A DNA stretch of 64,000 nt from Pseudomonas guariconensis (GTDB lineage: Bacteria > Pseudomonadota > Gammaproteobacteria > Pseudomonadales > Pseudomonadaceae), in assembly GCF_900102675.1 (NCBI RefSeq), contig NZ_FMYX01000008.1:170965-234964 (forward strand). Direction: 5' to 3'. Each line of letters begins with the position of its first letter. The first letter of the stretch is position 1. The notes under the pieces are model-generated. The model saw only the letters and a program-made list of their open reading frames with translations, was not told the origin of the DNA and ran no database searches. The position numbers were made by a program, and so were the translations under genes. Of the stretch, positions 10,454-19,530 are shown piece after piece.

Positions 10454-10554
10454 CTACAAGCGGGGCTGCTTTGCAGCCTTCGCGCCGGCAAGCCCTCTGC
10501 AGCCGGGTGGTGCAACGCCGCCTTGCGATGAAGGTCGCGGCATTTCCTTATACC

Positions 10555-10571
10555 CGGCACGGCTATTGCTA
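10555..10571 (+). promoter_or_regulatory. Sigma-54 promoter of fleSR
   Basis: CGGCACGGCTATTGCTA has GG at 10556-10557 and GC at 10568-10569, the exact -24/-12 spacing, and agrees with the consensus TGGCACG-N4-TTGCW except at its first base. It lies 50 bases before the fleS start. The P. aeruginosa fleSR operon is known to be FleQ/RpoN dependent. Confidence 0.85.
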
Positions 10572-10620
10572 CATCGCTGGCAACACACCGTTTTTATGAC
10601 GGTCAGCCACGCGAGAGAGC

Positions 10621-11841
10621 ATGATGCCCCAGGTCGCCCACATCTCCCGAACCCCCGACGCGCACGGCCGCACCTCGGTCGAGCAGGAAAGCCGTCAGGG
10701 CCTGGAGCAGGCGTTCGCCCTGTTCAATCAGGTTTCTGATCAGCTCAGTGAGTCCTACAGCCTGCTCGAAGCTCGGGTCAGCCAGCTCAAGGGTGAACTG
10801 GCCGTGGTCAGTGCTCAGCGCATGGCCGAGCTGGATGAAAAAGAGCGCCTGGCCAATCGTTTGCAGAACCTGCTCGACCTGCTGCCCGGCGGGGTGATCG
10901 TCATCGACGATCAGGGGTATGTGCGCGAGGCCAACCCGGCGGCATGCGAGTTGCTGGGCGAGCCATTGGTCGGTGAGCTCTGGCGCCAAGTGATCGCCCG
11001 CAGCTTCGCCCCGCGCAAGGATGACGGCCATGAAATCTCGTTGCGTGACGGTCGGCGGCTGTCCATCGCCACGCGCTCGCTCGATGCCGAGCCCGGGCAA
11101 CTGGTGCTGCTCAACGACCTGACCGAAACCCGCCGCCTGCAAGATCAACTGGCCCGCCATGAGCGGTTGTCGTCGCTGGGGCGCATGGTCGCTTCACTCG
11201 CCCATCAGATCCGCACGCCATTGTCGGCGGCGATGCTCTATGCCGGCCATTTGGCCGACGCAGAAAAAGAATTGCCCAAAGAAACCCGCCAGCGCTTCGC
11301 CGGCAGCCTCAAGGAGCGCCTGCACGAGCTGGAGCATCAGGTCCGTGACATGCTGGTGTTCGCTCGCGGCGAGCTGCCGCTGGGCGACCGCATGAGCCCC
11401 AAGGCTTTGTTCCAGGCGTTGCAGCAGGCAGCCCAAACCCATGTCCAAGGCCATAGCGTGCGCTGGCAATGCGACAGCCATCTCGGTGAGCTGCTGTGCA
11501 ATCGCGACACCTTGGTGGGCGCCTTGCTCAATCTGATCGAAAACGCCTTGCAAGCCAGCACCGGGCCGGCGCGCCTGAAGGTGCACCTGTACCGGCGCGA
11601 TCAGGCCCTGCACTTGTGCATCAGCGATGCCGGCTGTGGCATCGAGGCCGAGCTGCTGGCGCGCTTGGGCGAGCCCTTCCTGACTACCAAGTCCACCGGC
11701 ACCGGCTTGGGGTTGGCGGTGGTCAAGGCTGTCGTGCGGGCGCACCAGGGTAGTCTGCGGCTGCGCTCGAAGGTCGGCCGAGGAACGTGTGTGGACGTGG
11801 TGCTGCCGTTGATCGGCGGGCCGGCGATGGGGGAGGCGTGA
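10621..11841 (+). CDS. fleS: Flagellar sensor histidine kinase FleS
   Basis: 406 residues without membrane segments: a helical N-terminus (about 15-75), a PAS domain (80-180), a HisKA dimerisation helix with phosphoacceptor His195 in LAHQIRTPL, and a HATPase domain ending in TKSTGTGLGLAVVKAVV. It is the cytoplasmic partner kinase of FleR and controls class III (hook and late basal body) flagellar genes. The stop codon shares one base with the fleR start (TGATG), so translation is coupled. A second ATG directly after the first is an equally good start. Confidence 0.95.
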   Translation: MMPQVAHISRTPDAHGRTSVEQESRQGLEQAFALFNQVSDQLSESYSLLEARVSQLKGELAVVSAQRMAELDEKERLANRLQNLLDLLPGGVIVIDDQGYVREANPAACELLGEPLVGELWRQVIARSFAPRKDDGHEISLRDGRRLSIATRSLDAEPGQLVLLNDLTETRRLQDQLARHERLSSLGRMVASLAHQIRTPLSAAMLYAGHLADAEKELPKETRQRFAGSLKERLHELEHQVRDMLVFARGELPLGDRMSPKALFQALQQAAQTHVQGHSVRWQCDSHLGELLCNRDTLVGALLNLIENALQASTGPARLKVHLYRRDQALHLCISDAGCGIEAELLARLGEPFLTTKSTGTGLGLAVVKAVVRAHQGSLRLRSKVGRGTCVDVVLPLIGGPAMGEA

Positions 11842-13202
11842 TGACGATCAAGGTGTTGCTGGTCGAGGACGATCGTGTCCTGCGCCAGGCCTTGGGCGAT
11901 ACCCTGGAAATCGGCGGTTTCGCCTACCGTGCGGTGGGCAGTGGCGAGGAGGCGCTCGAGGCAGTGGCTGGCGAGTCCTTCAGCCTGGTGGTCAGCGATG
12001 TGAACATGCCGGGCATGGATGGGCACCAGTTGCTGGCTCAGCTGCGTACCCAGCATCCTCAATTGCCGGTGTTGCTGATGACTGCCCACGCCGCGGTGGA
12101 GCGTGCCGTGCAGGCCATGCGCCAGGGCGCTGTCGATTACCTGGTCAAGCCGTTCGAGCCCAAGGCGCTGCTGAGCCTGGTGGAGCGTCATGCCGCCGGG
12201 CGCGTGGGCGGTGCCGATGAAGAGGGGCCGGTCGCCTGTGAGCCGGCCAGTCGGCAATTGCTGGAGCTGGCCGCGCGCGTGGCGCGCAGTGACTCGACCG
12301 TGCTGATTTCCGGCGAGTCCGGGACCGGCAAGGAAGTGCTGGCGCGCTATATCCATCAGCAATCGCCGCGCGCGGCGCAGCCCTTCGTGGCGATCAATTG
12401 CGCAGCCATTCCCGACAACATGCTCGAAGCCACGTTGTTCGGCCATGAGAAAGGCGCCTTCACGGGGGCCATTGCCGCCCAGGCCGGCAAGTTCGAGCAG
12501 GCCGATGGCGGCACTTTGTTGCTCGACGAGATTTCCGAAATGCCCCTGGGCTTGCAGGCCAAGCTTCTGCGCGTGCTGCAGGAGCGTGAGGTGGAGCGGG
12601 TGGGTGGGCGCAAGCCGATCGCCCTGGACATCCGCGTGCTGGCGACCACCAACCGAGACTTGGCCGAGGAGGTCGCCGCCGGGCGCTTCCGTGAGGACCT
12701 CTACTATCGCCTGTCGGTGTTCCCGCTCGCCTGGCGCCCGCTGCGCGAGCGCAGCGCCGACATTCTGCCGCTGGCTGAGCGCCTGCTGGCGCGCCATGTG
12801 GCCAAGATGAAGCATGCCCCGGTGCGGTTGTCCGCCGAGGCGCGAGCCTGCCTGCAAGGGCATCCGTGGCCAGGTAATGTGCGCGAGCTGGACAACGCTT
12901 TGCAGCGCGCCTTGATCCTGCAGCAGGGTGGGGTGATCGAGGCGGCGGATTTCTGTCTGGCCGGTGCCATTGCCTTGTCGGTACCTGCGGTGGCCGTGAG
13001 CGAGGTACCTGCCGAATCCGGGGGGCTGGGCGATGACATGCGTCGCCATGAGTTCCAGATGATCATCGACACCCTGCGCGCCGAGCGTGGCCGCCGCAAG
13101 GAAGCCGCCGAGCGCTTGGGTATCAGTCCGCGGACACTGCGCTACAAGCTTGCGCAGATGCGTGATGCGGGGTTCGACGTCGAAGCCAGCCTGTACGGCT
13201 GA
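11841..13202 (+). CDS. fleR: Flagellar response regulator FleR, sigma-54 dependent
   Basis: 453 residues: a receiver domain with phosphoacceptor Asp53 in [12 protein letters not shown], an AAA+ domain with Walker A GESGTGKE (158-165) and GAFTGA (205-210), and a C-terminal Fis-type helix-turn-helix (about 420-450, [16 protein letters not shown]). Unlike FleQ, the receiver keeps all acidic residues. FleR activates class III flagellar genes with RpoN. The ATG at 11841 overlaps the fleS stop; longer in-frame extensions lie inside fleS and are not homologous to the family start ([11 protein letters not shown]). Confidence 0.96.
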   Translation: MTIKVLLVEDDRVLRQALGDTLEIGGFAYRAVGSGEEALEAVAGESFSLVVSDVNMPGMDGHQLLAQLRTQHPQLPVLLMTAHAAVERAVQAMRQGAVDYLVKPFEPKALLSLVERHAAGRVGGADEEGPVACEPASRQLLELAARVARSDSTVLISGESGTGKEVLARYIHQQSPRAAQPFVAINCAAIPDNMLEATLFGHEKGAFTGAIAAQAGKFEQADGGTLLLDEISEMPLGLQAKLLRVLQEREVERVGGRKPIALDIRVLATTNRDLAEEVAAGRFREDLYYRLSVFPLAWRPLRERSADILPLAERLLARHVAKMKHAPVRLSAEARACLQGHPWPGNVRELDNALQRALILQQGGVIEAADFCLAGAIALSVPAVAVSEVPAESGGLGDDMRRHEFQMIIDTLRAERGRRKEAAERLGISPRTLRYKLAQMRDAGFDVEASLYG

Positions 13203-13230
13203 AACCAGTTTTAAAGGTCGCATGCAGGGC

Positions 13231-13247
13231 TGGCACTCTTGTTGCTA
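13231..13247 (+). promoter_or_regulatory. Sigma-54 promoter of the fliE operon
   Basis: TGGCACTCTTGTTGCTA has GG at 13232-13233 and GC at 13244-13245. The match to TGGCAC-N5-TTGCW is complete. It lies 61 bases before the fliE start. fliEFGHIJ is a FleQ class II operon in P. aeruginosa. Confidence 0.92.
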
Positions 13248-13307
13248 GTTCCAGCCCATTCGCTGCATGAGCGTCAAAAAAATGCGGCCGCCGGAGAGAA
13301 GAAGTCC

Positions 13308-13640
13308 ATGACCCAAGGTGTTGAATTCAATCGTCTGATGCTGGATATGCGGGCCATGCAGGCCGAAGCCATGTCCCAGCCCAAGGTCGCTGCCGCGCCT
13401 GAACTGGCCCCTGGCCAGAGCAGCTTTGCCGACATGCTCGGCCAGGCCATCGGCAAGGTCAATGAGGTACAGCAGGCCTCGACCCAGCTGTCCAACGCCT
13501 TCGAGATCGGCAAGAGCGGTGTTGACCTGACTGACGTTATGATTGCTTCGCAAAAGGCTTCCGTGTCGTTCCAGGCCCTGACCCAGGTCCGTAACAAACT
13601 GGTCCAGGCGTACCAGGACATCATGCAGATGCCGGTTTGA
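13308..13640 (+). CDS. fliE: Flagellar hook-basal body protein FliE
   Basis: 110 residues, the usual FliE length, with the conserved C-terminal half ([36 protein letters not shown] and the terminal YQDIMQMPV). FliE joins the MS ring to the proximal rod and is an early export substrate. The ATG at 13308 follows the Shine-Dalgarno GGAGAGAAG; longer upstream extensions overlap the promoter. It is the first gene of the fliEFGHIJ operon. Confidence 0.96.
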   Translation: MTQGVEFNRLMLDMRAMQAEAMSQPKVAAAPELAPGQSSFADMLGQAIGKVNEVQQASTQLSNAFEIGKSGVDLTDVMIASQKASVSFQALTQVRNKLVQAYQDIMQMPV

Positions 13641-13654
13641 GGACAGAGTGAGCC

Positions 13655-15433
13655 ATGGCTGAAGCAGTCGTCGACAATCCCCCCGCCAAGAGTGGTCCGC
13701 CAGCGCCCAAGCCGCCGCTGTTCGGCATGTCGTTCCTGGAAAACATTTCGCAGATGCCCATGCTGCGTCAGGTCGGCCTGCTGGTCGGACTGGCCGCGAG
13801 CGTGGCGATCGGCTTCGCCGTGGTGCTTTGGTCGCAGCAACCGGACTACCGGCCGCTGTACGGCAGCCTGGCGGGCCTGGATGCCAAGCAGGTCATGGAC
13901 ACCCTGGCCTCCGCGGACATCGGCTACCGCGTGGAGCCCAACTCCGGCGCCTTGCTGGTCAAGGCCGACGATCTCTCCCGCGCGCGCCTTAAGCTGGCTG
14001 CTGCCGGTGTCGCGCCAAGCGATGGCAACATCGGCTTCGAGATTCTCGATAAAGAGCAGGGCCTGGGTACCAGCCAGTTCATGGAGGCCACCCGCTACCG
14101 TCGGGGCCTTGAAGGCGAACTGGCGCGTACCGTATCGAGCCTGAACAACGTCAAGGCCGCCCGTGTCCACCTGGCCATTCCCAAGAGCTCGGTGTTCGTG
14201 CGCGACGAGCGCAAGCCCAGCGCATCGGTACTGGTCGAGCTGTATCCGGGACGCGCCCTGGAGGCCGGCCAGGTCATGGCCATCGTCAACCTGGTGGCCA
14301 CCAGCGTGCCGGAACTGGACAAGTCCCAGGTGACCGTGGTCGACCAGAAGGGCAACCTGCTCTCCGAGCAGTTGCAGGACACCGCCTTGACCATGGCCGG
14401 CAAGCAGTTCGACTACAGCCGCCGCATGGAAGGCCTGTTGACCCAGCGTGTGCACAACATCCTGCAGCCGGTGCTGGGCAACGACCGCTACAAGGCCGAG
14501 GTATCGGCCGACGTCGACTTCAGCGCGGTCGAGTCCACCTCCGAGCAGTTCAACCCAGATCAGCCAGCGCTTCGCAGCGAGCAGTCGGTCAATGAACAGC
14601 GCTCCAGCAGCCAGCCCCCGCAAGGCGTGCCCGGTGCCCTGAGCAACCAGCCGCCGGCCGGTGCCTCGGCGCCTGAAAATGCCACCGCCTCGGCGCCGCC
14701 TGCCGGTGCGATCCAGCCAGGCCAGCCACTGGTGGACGCCAATGGCCAACAGATCATGGACCCGGCCACTGGCCAGCCGATGTTGGCGCCTTACCCGGCT
14801 GACAAGCGTCAGCAGACCACCAAGAACTTCGAGCTCGATCGCTCCATCAGCCACACCCGTCAGCAGCAGGGCCGCCTGACGCGCCTGTCGGTGGCCGTGG
14901 TAGTGGACGACCAGGTCAAGGTCGACGCCGCCACCGGCGAAGCCACCCGCGCCCCATGGGGTGCCGAGGACCTGGCGCGCTTCACTCGCCTGGTGCAGGA
15001 CGCAGTGGGCTTCGATGCCAGCCGTGGCGACAGCGTGACCGTGGTCAACGTGCCGTTCTCCGCTGACCGTGGCACGGAGCTGGAGGACATTCCGTTCTAC
15101 TCGCAGCCTTGGTTCTGGGACATCGTCAAGCAGGTGCTGGGTGTCGTGTTCATCCTGGTGCTGGTATTCGGTGTGCTGCGTCCGGTGCTCAACAACATCA
15201 CAGGTGGCGGCAAGCAGGCCGCCACCGACAGCGACATGGAGCTGGGCGGGATGATCGGTCTGGATGGCGAACTGGCCAACGACCGCGTCACCCTGGGTGG
15301 CCCGCAAAGCATTCTGTTGCCGAGCCCGAGCGAGGGCTATGAAGCACAGTTGAACGCAATCAAAGGCCTGGTGGCCGAAGACCCGGGTCGCGTGGCCCAG
15401 GTCGTGAAAGAGTGGATCAACGCCGATGAGTGA
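13655..15433 (+). CDS. fliF: Flagellar MS-ring protein FliF
   Basis: 592 residues with a first membrane helix (about 45-65), the periplasmic ring-building YscJ-type domains (70-290), a disordered Pro/Ala/Gln-rich stretch (about 305-385), a second membrane helix (about 490-512) and the cytoplasmic C-terminal tail that binds FliG. It is the inner-membrane platform of the basal body. The gene follows fliE by 14 bases and overlaps fliG by 8 bases, so FliF and FliG synthesis is coupled. Confidence 0.97.
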   Translation: MAEAVVDNPPAKSGPPAPKPPLFGMSFLENISQMPMLRQVGLLVGLAASVAIGFAVVLWSQQPDYRPLYGSLAGLDAKQVMDTLASADIGYRVEPNSGALLVKADDLSRARLKLAAAGVAPSDGNIGFEILDKEQGLGTSQFMEATRYRRGLEGELARTVSSLNNVKAARVHLAIPKSSVFVRDERKPSASVLVELYPGRALEAGQVMAIVNLVATSVPELDKSQVTVVDQKGNLLSEQLQDTALTMAGKQFDYSRRMEGLLTQRVHNILQPVLGNDRYKAEVSADVDFSAVESTSEQFNPDQPALRSEQSVNEQRSSSQPPQGVPGALSNQPPAGASAPENATASAPPAGAIQPGQPLVDANGQQIMDPATGQPMLAPYPADKRQQTTKNFELDRSISHTRQQQGRLTRLSVAVVVDDQVKVDAATGEATRAPWGAEDLARFTRLVQDAVGFDASRGDSVTVVNVPFSADRGTELEDIPFYSQPWFWDIVKQVLGVVFILVLVFGVLRPVLNNITGGGKQAATDSDMELGGMIGLDGELANDRVTLGGPQSILLPSPSEGYEAQLNAIKGLVAEDPGRVAQVVKEWINADE

Positions 15434-16445
15434 CAACCGAGCCGTTACCGCCAAGCTGAGCCGCGTCGACAAGGCGGCGATCCTGCTGCTCTCCCTGGGC
15501 GAGACCGACGCCGCCCAGGTCCTGCGACACATGGGGCCCAAGGAAGTGCAGCGGGTCGGTGTGGCCATGGCGCAGATGGGCAACGTCCATCGCGAACAGG
15601 TCGAGCAGGTGATGAGCGAGTTCGTCGAAATCGTCGGCGACCAGACCAGCCTGGGCGTGGGCTCCGACGGCTATATCCGCAAGATGCTCAACCAGGCTTT
15701 GGGCGAGGACAAGGCCAACGGCCTGATCGACCGCATCCTGCTGGGTGGCAACACCAGTGGCCTGGACAGCCTCAAGTGGATGGAGCCGCGTGCCGTGGCC
15801 GATGTCATCCGCTACGAACACCCGCAGATCCAGGCCATCGTAGTGGCCTACCTGGACCCGGACCAAGCCGGTGAGGTGCTGAGTAACTTCGACCACAAGG
15901 TGCGCCTGGACATCATCCTGCGCGTCTCGTCGCTCAATACCGTGCAACCGGCGGCGCTCAAGGAGCTGAACCAGATCCTCGAGAAGCAGTTCTCCGGCAA
16001 CTCCAATGCCGCGCGCACCACCCTGGGCGGTATCAAGCGCGCCGCGGACATCATGAACTTCCTCGACAGTTCGGTCGAAGGCCAGCTGATGGATGCGATC
16101 CGCGATATCGACGGCGACCTGTCCGAGCAGATCGAAGACTTGATGTTCGTCTTCAACAACCTGGCCGACGTCGACGATCGTGGCATCCAGGCGCTGCTGC
16201 GCGAGGTGTCCTCCGACGTGCTGGTCGTCTCGCTCAAGGGCGCCGACGAGAAGGTCAAGGACAAGATCTTCCGCAACATGTCCAAGCGCGCCTCGGAACT
16301 GCTGCGCGACGACCTGGAGGCCAAGGGGCCGGTGCGGGTCAGCGACGTGGAGACGGCGCAGAAGGAAATCCTCACCATCGCACGGCGTATGGCCGAGGCC
16401 GGCGAGATCGTGCTTGGCGGCAAAGGCGCCGAAGAAATGATTTAA
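15426..16445 (+). CDS. fliG: Flagellar motor switch protein FliG
   Basis: 339 residues, with N-terminal, middle and C-terminal FliG armadillo-type domains. The middle EHPQ motif appears as YEHPQIQAI, and the C-terminal torque helix carries the charged residues that meet the stator (segment DDRGIQALLREVSSDVLVVS and following). FliG couples stator movement by MotA/C-type proteins to rotor rotation. The start codon lies within the last codons of fliF (ATGAGTGA overlap). Confidence 0.97.
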   Translation: MSDNRAVTAKLSRVDKAAILLLSLGETDAAQVLRHMGPKEVQRVGVAMAQMGNVHREQVEQVMSEFVEIVGDQTSLGVGSDGYIRKMLNQALGEDKANGLIDRILLGGNTSGLDSLKWMEPRAVADVIRYEHPQIQAIVVAYLDPDQAGEVLSNFDHKVRLDIILRVSSLNTVQPAALKELNQILEKQFSGNSNAARTTLGGIKRAADIMNFLDSSVEGQLMDAIRDIDGDLSEQIEDLMFVFNNLADVDDRGIQALLREVSSDVLVVSLKGADEKVKDKIFRNMSKRASELLRDDLEAKGPVRVSDVETAQKEILTIARRMAEAGEIVLGGKGAEEMI

Positions 16446-16450
16446 GCCGC

Positions 16451-16516
16451 AAGTGGCACGCTTGGAGCGGCAAGAAAAGCGTATGGCCTTTTCTTGTCGC
16501 TGCAAGCGTGCAGCTC
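16451..16516 (+). repeat. Long imperfect hairpin between fliG and fliH
   Basis: Two 29-base arms (16451-16479 and 16488-16516) are near reverse complements, with a loop of about 8 bases; the inner CAAGAAAAG/CTTTTCTTG part pairs perfectly or nearly so. It fills most of the 90-base gap inside the fliEFGHIJ operon. No T-run follows on either strand, so it is not a classical terminator; it may be a REP-like element or an RNA stability structure. Confidence 0.7.
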
Positions 16517-16535
16517 GTAGCCATGAGGTTTTGAC

Positions 16536-17312
16536 ATGTCCACCAATGAACACCTCAGCGATCTGATCCGCGCCCGCGATCTTGAGGGCGTCGATGTCTG
16601 GGCGTTGCCCAGCTTCGACCCGGAGCCAGAGCCGGAGCCTGAACCGGAACCTGAGATCGTCGAGGAAGAAATCGAGGAGGTGCCGCTGGAGGAAGTCCAG
16701 CCACTGACCCTCGAAGAGCTCGAAGCGATCCGTCAGGAGGCCTACAACGAAGGGTTCGCCACCGGTGAGCGCGAAGGTTTCCACAGTACCCAGCTGAAAG
16801 TGCGTCAGGAGGCCGAGGTGGCTTTGGCGGCCAAGCTGGCCAGCCTCGAACAACTGATGGGGCAACTGCTCGAACCTATCGCCGAACAGGACACCCAGAT
16901 CGAGCGTGGCCTGGTGCAGTTGGTGGCGCACATGGCTCGTCAGGTGATCGGTCGTGAGCTGCGCAGCGATTCAAGCCAGATAACCCATGTGCTGCGCGAG
17001 GCGCTCAAGCTGCTGCCCATGGGCGCCGAGAATATCCGCATCCATCTGAACCCTCAGGATTTCGAGCTGGCCAAGGCCCTGCGCGAACGCCACGAAGAGC
17101 GTTGGAAGCTGCTCGAGGACGAGTCGCTGTTGCCTGGCGGTTGCCGGATCGAAACGCTGCACAGCCGCATCGATGCGACCATGGAAACGCGCCTGGAAAA
17201 GGCGCTGGCGCAATTGTTCGACCAATTGCACGACCAGTCCCTGCACCCGGCCGCGCCGGATCTTGCCCTTGAGCTGGAAACAAGCATCCCGGAGCATGGC
17301 GATGCGTCTTGA
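16536..17312 (+). CDS. fliH: Flagellar export apparatus stator FliH
   Basis: 258 residues: an N-terminal acidic segment with a (Pro-Glu) repeat around residues 28-42, a long helix containing the GxxxG-type region, and a C-terminal FliH/HrpE domain (about 110-240). FliH dimers hold the ATPase FliI in check and dock it at FliN and FlhA. The PE run is low complexity and is probably a flexible tether. It overlaps the fliI start by 11 bases. Confidence 0.93.
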   Translation: MSTNEHLSDLIRARDLEGVDVWALPSFDPEPEPEPEPEPEIVEEEIEEVPLEEVQPLTLEELEAIRQEAYNEGFATGEREGFHSTQLKVRQEAEVALAAKLASLEQLMGQLLEPIAEQDTQIERGLVQLVAHMARQVIGRELRSDSSQITHVLREALKLLPMGAENIRIHLNPQDFELAKALRERHEERWKLLEDESLLPGGCRIETLHSRIDATMETRLEKALAQLFDQLHDQSLHPAAPDLALELETSIPEHGDAS

Positions 17313-18660
17313 GCGCACCAGCTTCGGCAAGCGCCTGGGCGGTTATGCGGCGGCGGTTAAATTACCGGACCAACCGGTGGTGGAGGGGCGCTTGCTGCGC
17401 ATGGTCGGCCTCACCCTGGAGGCCGAAGGCCTGCGCACCGCAGTCGGCAGTCGCTGTCTGGTGATCAACGACGACAGCTACCACCCGGTGCAGGTCGAGG
17501 CCGAGGTCATGGGCTTTTCCGGCGCCAAGGTCTTCCTCATGCCGGTGGGCAGTATCGCGGGTATCGCGCCCGGGGCGCGCGTCGTGCCCTTGGACGACAG
17601 CGGTCGGCTGCCCATGGGCATGAGCATGCTCGGGCGAGTGCTCGATGGTGCCGGGCGTGCCCTGGATGGCAAAGGTGGGATGAAAGCCGAAGACTGGGTG
17701 CCGATGGACGGCCCGATCATCAACCCGCTCAACCGCGACCCGATCAGCCAGCCGCTGGACGTGGGTATCCGCAGCATCAACGGGCTGCTCACGGTGGGGC
17801 GTGGGCAGCGTCTGGGCCTGTTCGCCGGTACCGGTGTGGGTAAATCGGTATTGCTGGGCATGATGACGCGCTTCACCGAGGCCGAGATCATCGTGGTCGG
17901 CCTGATCGGCGAGCGGGGCCGCGAGGTGAAGGAGTTCATCGAGCACATCCTCGGTGAGGAAGGGCTCAAGCGCTCGGTGGTGGTGGCCTCGCCTGCCGAC
18001 GATGCGCCACTGATGCGCCTGCGCGCGGCGATGTACTGCACGCGAATTGCCGAATATTTCCGTGACAAAGGTAAGAACGTTCTGCTGCTGATGGATTCGC
18101 TGACCCGTTTCGCCCAGGCCCAGCGGGAAATCGCCCTGGCCATCGGCGAGCCGCCGGCGACCCGCGGCTATCCGCCTTCGGTGTTCGCCAAACTGCCCAA
18201 GCTGGTCGAGCGCGCGGGCAATGGCGAGCCAGGCGGTGGCTCGATCACTGCTTTCTACACGGTGCTGTCCGAAGGTGACGACCAGCAGGACCCTATCGCC
18301 GATGCGGCGCGCGGCGTGCTCGATGGCCACTTCGTGCTGTCTCGGCGGTTGGCCGAGGAAGGGCATTACCCGGCCATCGATATCGAAGCGTCCATCAGCC
18401 GGGTCATGCCCCAAGTTGTCGATCCGGATCACCTGCGCCAAGCCCAGCACTTCAAGCAGTTGTGGTCGCGCCTGTCTCAAAGCCGCGACCTGATCAGCGT
18501 CGGTGCCTATGTGCCAGGCGGAGACCCGGAGACCGACCAGGCCATTGCTCTGCAGTCGAGCCTGGTGGGCTTCTTGCGTCAGGGCCTTCAGGAAAACGTC
18601 GGCATGGCCCAGAGCCGCGAGCAGCTCGGCGCCATCTTCGCTTCGCCTGCAGGCGGCTGA
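17302..18660 (+). CDS. fliI: Flagellum-specific export ATPase FliI
   Basis: 452 residues related to F1-beta/type III secretion ATPases. Walker A is [10 protein letters not shown] with Lys181; Walker B is [12 protein letters not shown]. The N-terminal OB-like domain carries the helix that binds FliH. The ATG at 17302 ([15 protein letters not shown]) is chosen because other FliI proteins begin this way; an ATG two codons upstream is possible, and a much longer extension would lie in fliH. It powers release of chaperones and entry of substrates at the flagellar gate. Confidence 0.96.
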   Translation: MRLERTSFGKRLGGYAAAVKLPDQPVVEGRLLRMVGLTLEAEGLRTAVGSRCLVINDDSYHPVQVEAEVMGFSGAKVFLMPVGSIAGIAPGARVVPLDDSGRLPMGMSMLGRVLDGAGRALDGKGGMKAEDWVPMDGPIINPLNRDPISQPLDVGIRSINGLLTVGRGQRLGLFAGTGVGKSVLLGMMTRFTEAEIIVVGLIGERGREVKEFIEHILGEEGLKRSVVVASPADDAPLMRLRAAMYCTRIAEYFRDKGKNVLLLMDSLTRFAQAQREIALAIGEPPATRGYPPSVFAKLPKLVERAGNGEPGGGSITAFYTVLSEGDDQQDPIADAARGVLDGHFVLSRRLAEEGHYPAIDIEASISRVMPQVVDPDHLRQAQHFKQLWSRLSQSRDLISVGAYVPGGDPETDQAIALQSSLVGFLRQGLQENVGMAQSREQLGAIFASPAGG

Positions 18661-18666
18661 TAGGTC

Positions 18667-19119
18667 ATGGCCTTGCCCAGTCGAGCCGCGCGCCTGGCGC
18701 CGGTGGTGGAGATGGCCGAGGAGGCCGAGCGCAAGGCCGCCCAGCGCCTTGGCCACTTCCAGCAGCAGTTGGCCCAGGCCCACGCCAAGCTGGCCGAGCT
18801 TGAGCGTTTTCGCGAAGACTATCAGTTGCAGTGGATCAACCGCGGCGGACAGGGGGTCAACGGCAACTGGCTGGTCAACTACCAACGCTTTCTCGGTCAG
18901 TTGGAAACGGCGATGACTCAGCAGCGCCAGAGCCTGGCCTGGCACCAGAACAACCTCAACAATGCCCGGGGCATCTGGCAGCAGGCCCATGCGCGGGTCG
19001 AGGGGTTGCGCAAGCTGGTGCAGCGATATCTCGACGAAGCCCGGCGGGCGGAAGACAAGCGTGAGCAAAAGCTGTTGGATGAATTATCCCAGCGTTTGCC
19101 GCGTCATCATCACCTGTAA
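18667..19119 (+). CDS. fliJ: Flagellar export protein FliJ
   Basis: 150 residues that are one long antiparallel coiled coil (heptads across nearly the whole length), the normal FliJ fold and size. FliJ acts as the central stalk of the FliI hexamer and contacts FlhA. The gene is 6 bases after fliI and ends the fliE operon; the next gene, hsbA, starts about 100 bases later. Confidence 0.93.
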   Translation: MALPSRAARLAPVVEMAEEAERKAAQRLGHFQQQLAQAHAKLAELERFREDYQLQWINRGGQGVNGNWLVNYQRFLGQLETAMTQQRQSLAWHQNNLNNARGIWQQAHARVEGLRKLVQRYLDEARRAEDKREQKLLDELSQRLPRHHHL

Positions 19120-19216
19120 CCGTCTTGCTGGCGTCTGCGCCAATTTGCGATTGCCGGTAGCGCCTGCTAAACCTACTAGGATCGCATTCGCCATCATCAT
19201 CGAAGGAATCGCTGGC

Positions 19217-19522
19217 ATGGCTGTCGAATCCGATTTTTCACAGGACGAGAAAAAACTCACGATCACCGTCAAAGGGCGGTTTGACTTCGGCAGGCATCAA
19301 GAATTTCGCAATGCCTACGAACGACAACCCGTCCGCCCTGACTCAGTGGTCGTGGACCTCAAGGACGCCACTTACCTGGACAGCTCGGCATTGGGCATGC
19401 TGCTGTTGCTGCGCGACCATGAGGGCGGTGAAGACGCCTGCATCAGCGTGATCAACACCAGCCCTGACGTGCGCAAGATCCTCGCCATCTCCAATTTCGA
19501 AAAACTGTTCGATATCAGTTGA
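19217..19522 (+). CDS. hsbA: STAS-domain anti-sigma factor antagonist HsbA
   Basis: 101 residues forming a single STAS domain, with the phosphorylatable serine in the motif YLDSSALGMLL. In P. aeruginosa HsbA is dephosphorylated or phosphorylated by HsbR and then binds either the anti-sigma factor FlgM (freeing FliA) or the diguanylate cyclase HsbD. The ATG at 19217 is preceded by the Shine-Dalgarno GAAGGAAT. Next to hsbR and hptB it forms the complete HptB output module, here placed between fliJ and fliK. Confidence 0.9.
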   Translation: MAVESDFSQDEKKLTITVKGRFDFGRHQEFRNAYERQPVRPDSVVVDLKDATYLDSSALGMLLLLRDHEGGEDACISVINTSPDVRKILAISNFEKLFDIS

Positions 19523-19530
19523 GCGTCGCC

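Noticed and set aside
10440..10554. Small gene between fleQ and fleS
   Set aside because: The only open frame starts inside fleQ and crosses the terminator and the sigma-54 promoter; no Shine-Dalgarno.
13274..15583. Minus-strand open frame of about 770 codons across fliE and fliF
   Set aside because: Same explanation: high GC removes stop codons on the opposite strand; the encoded protein has no domain pattern.
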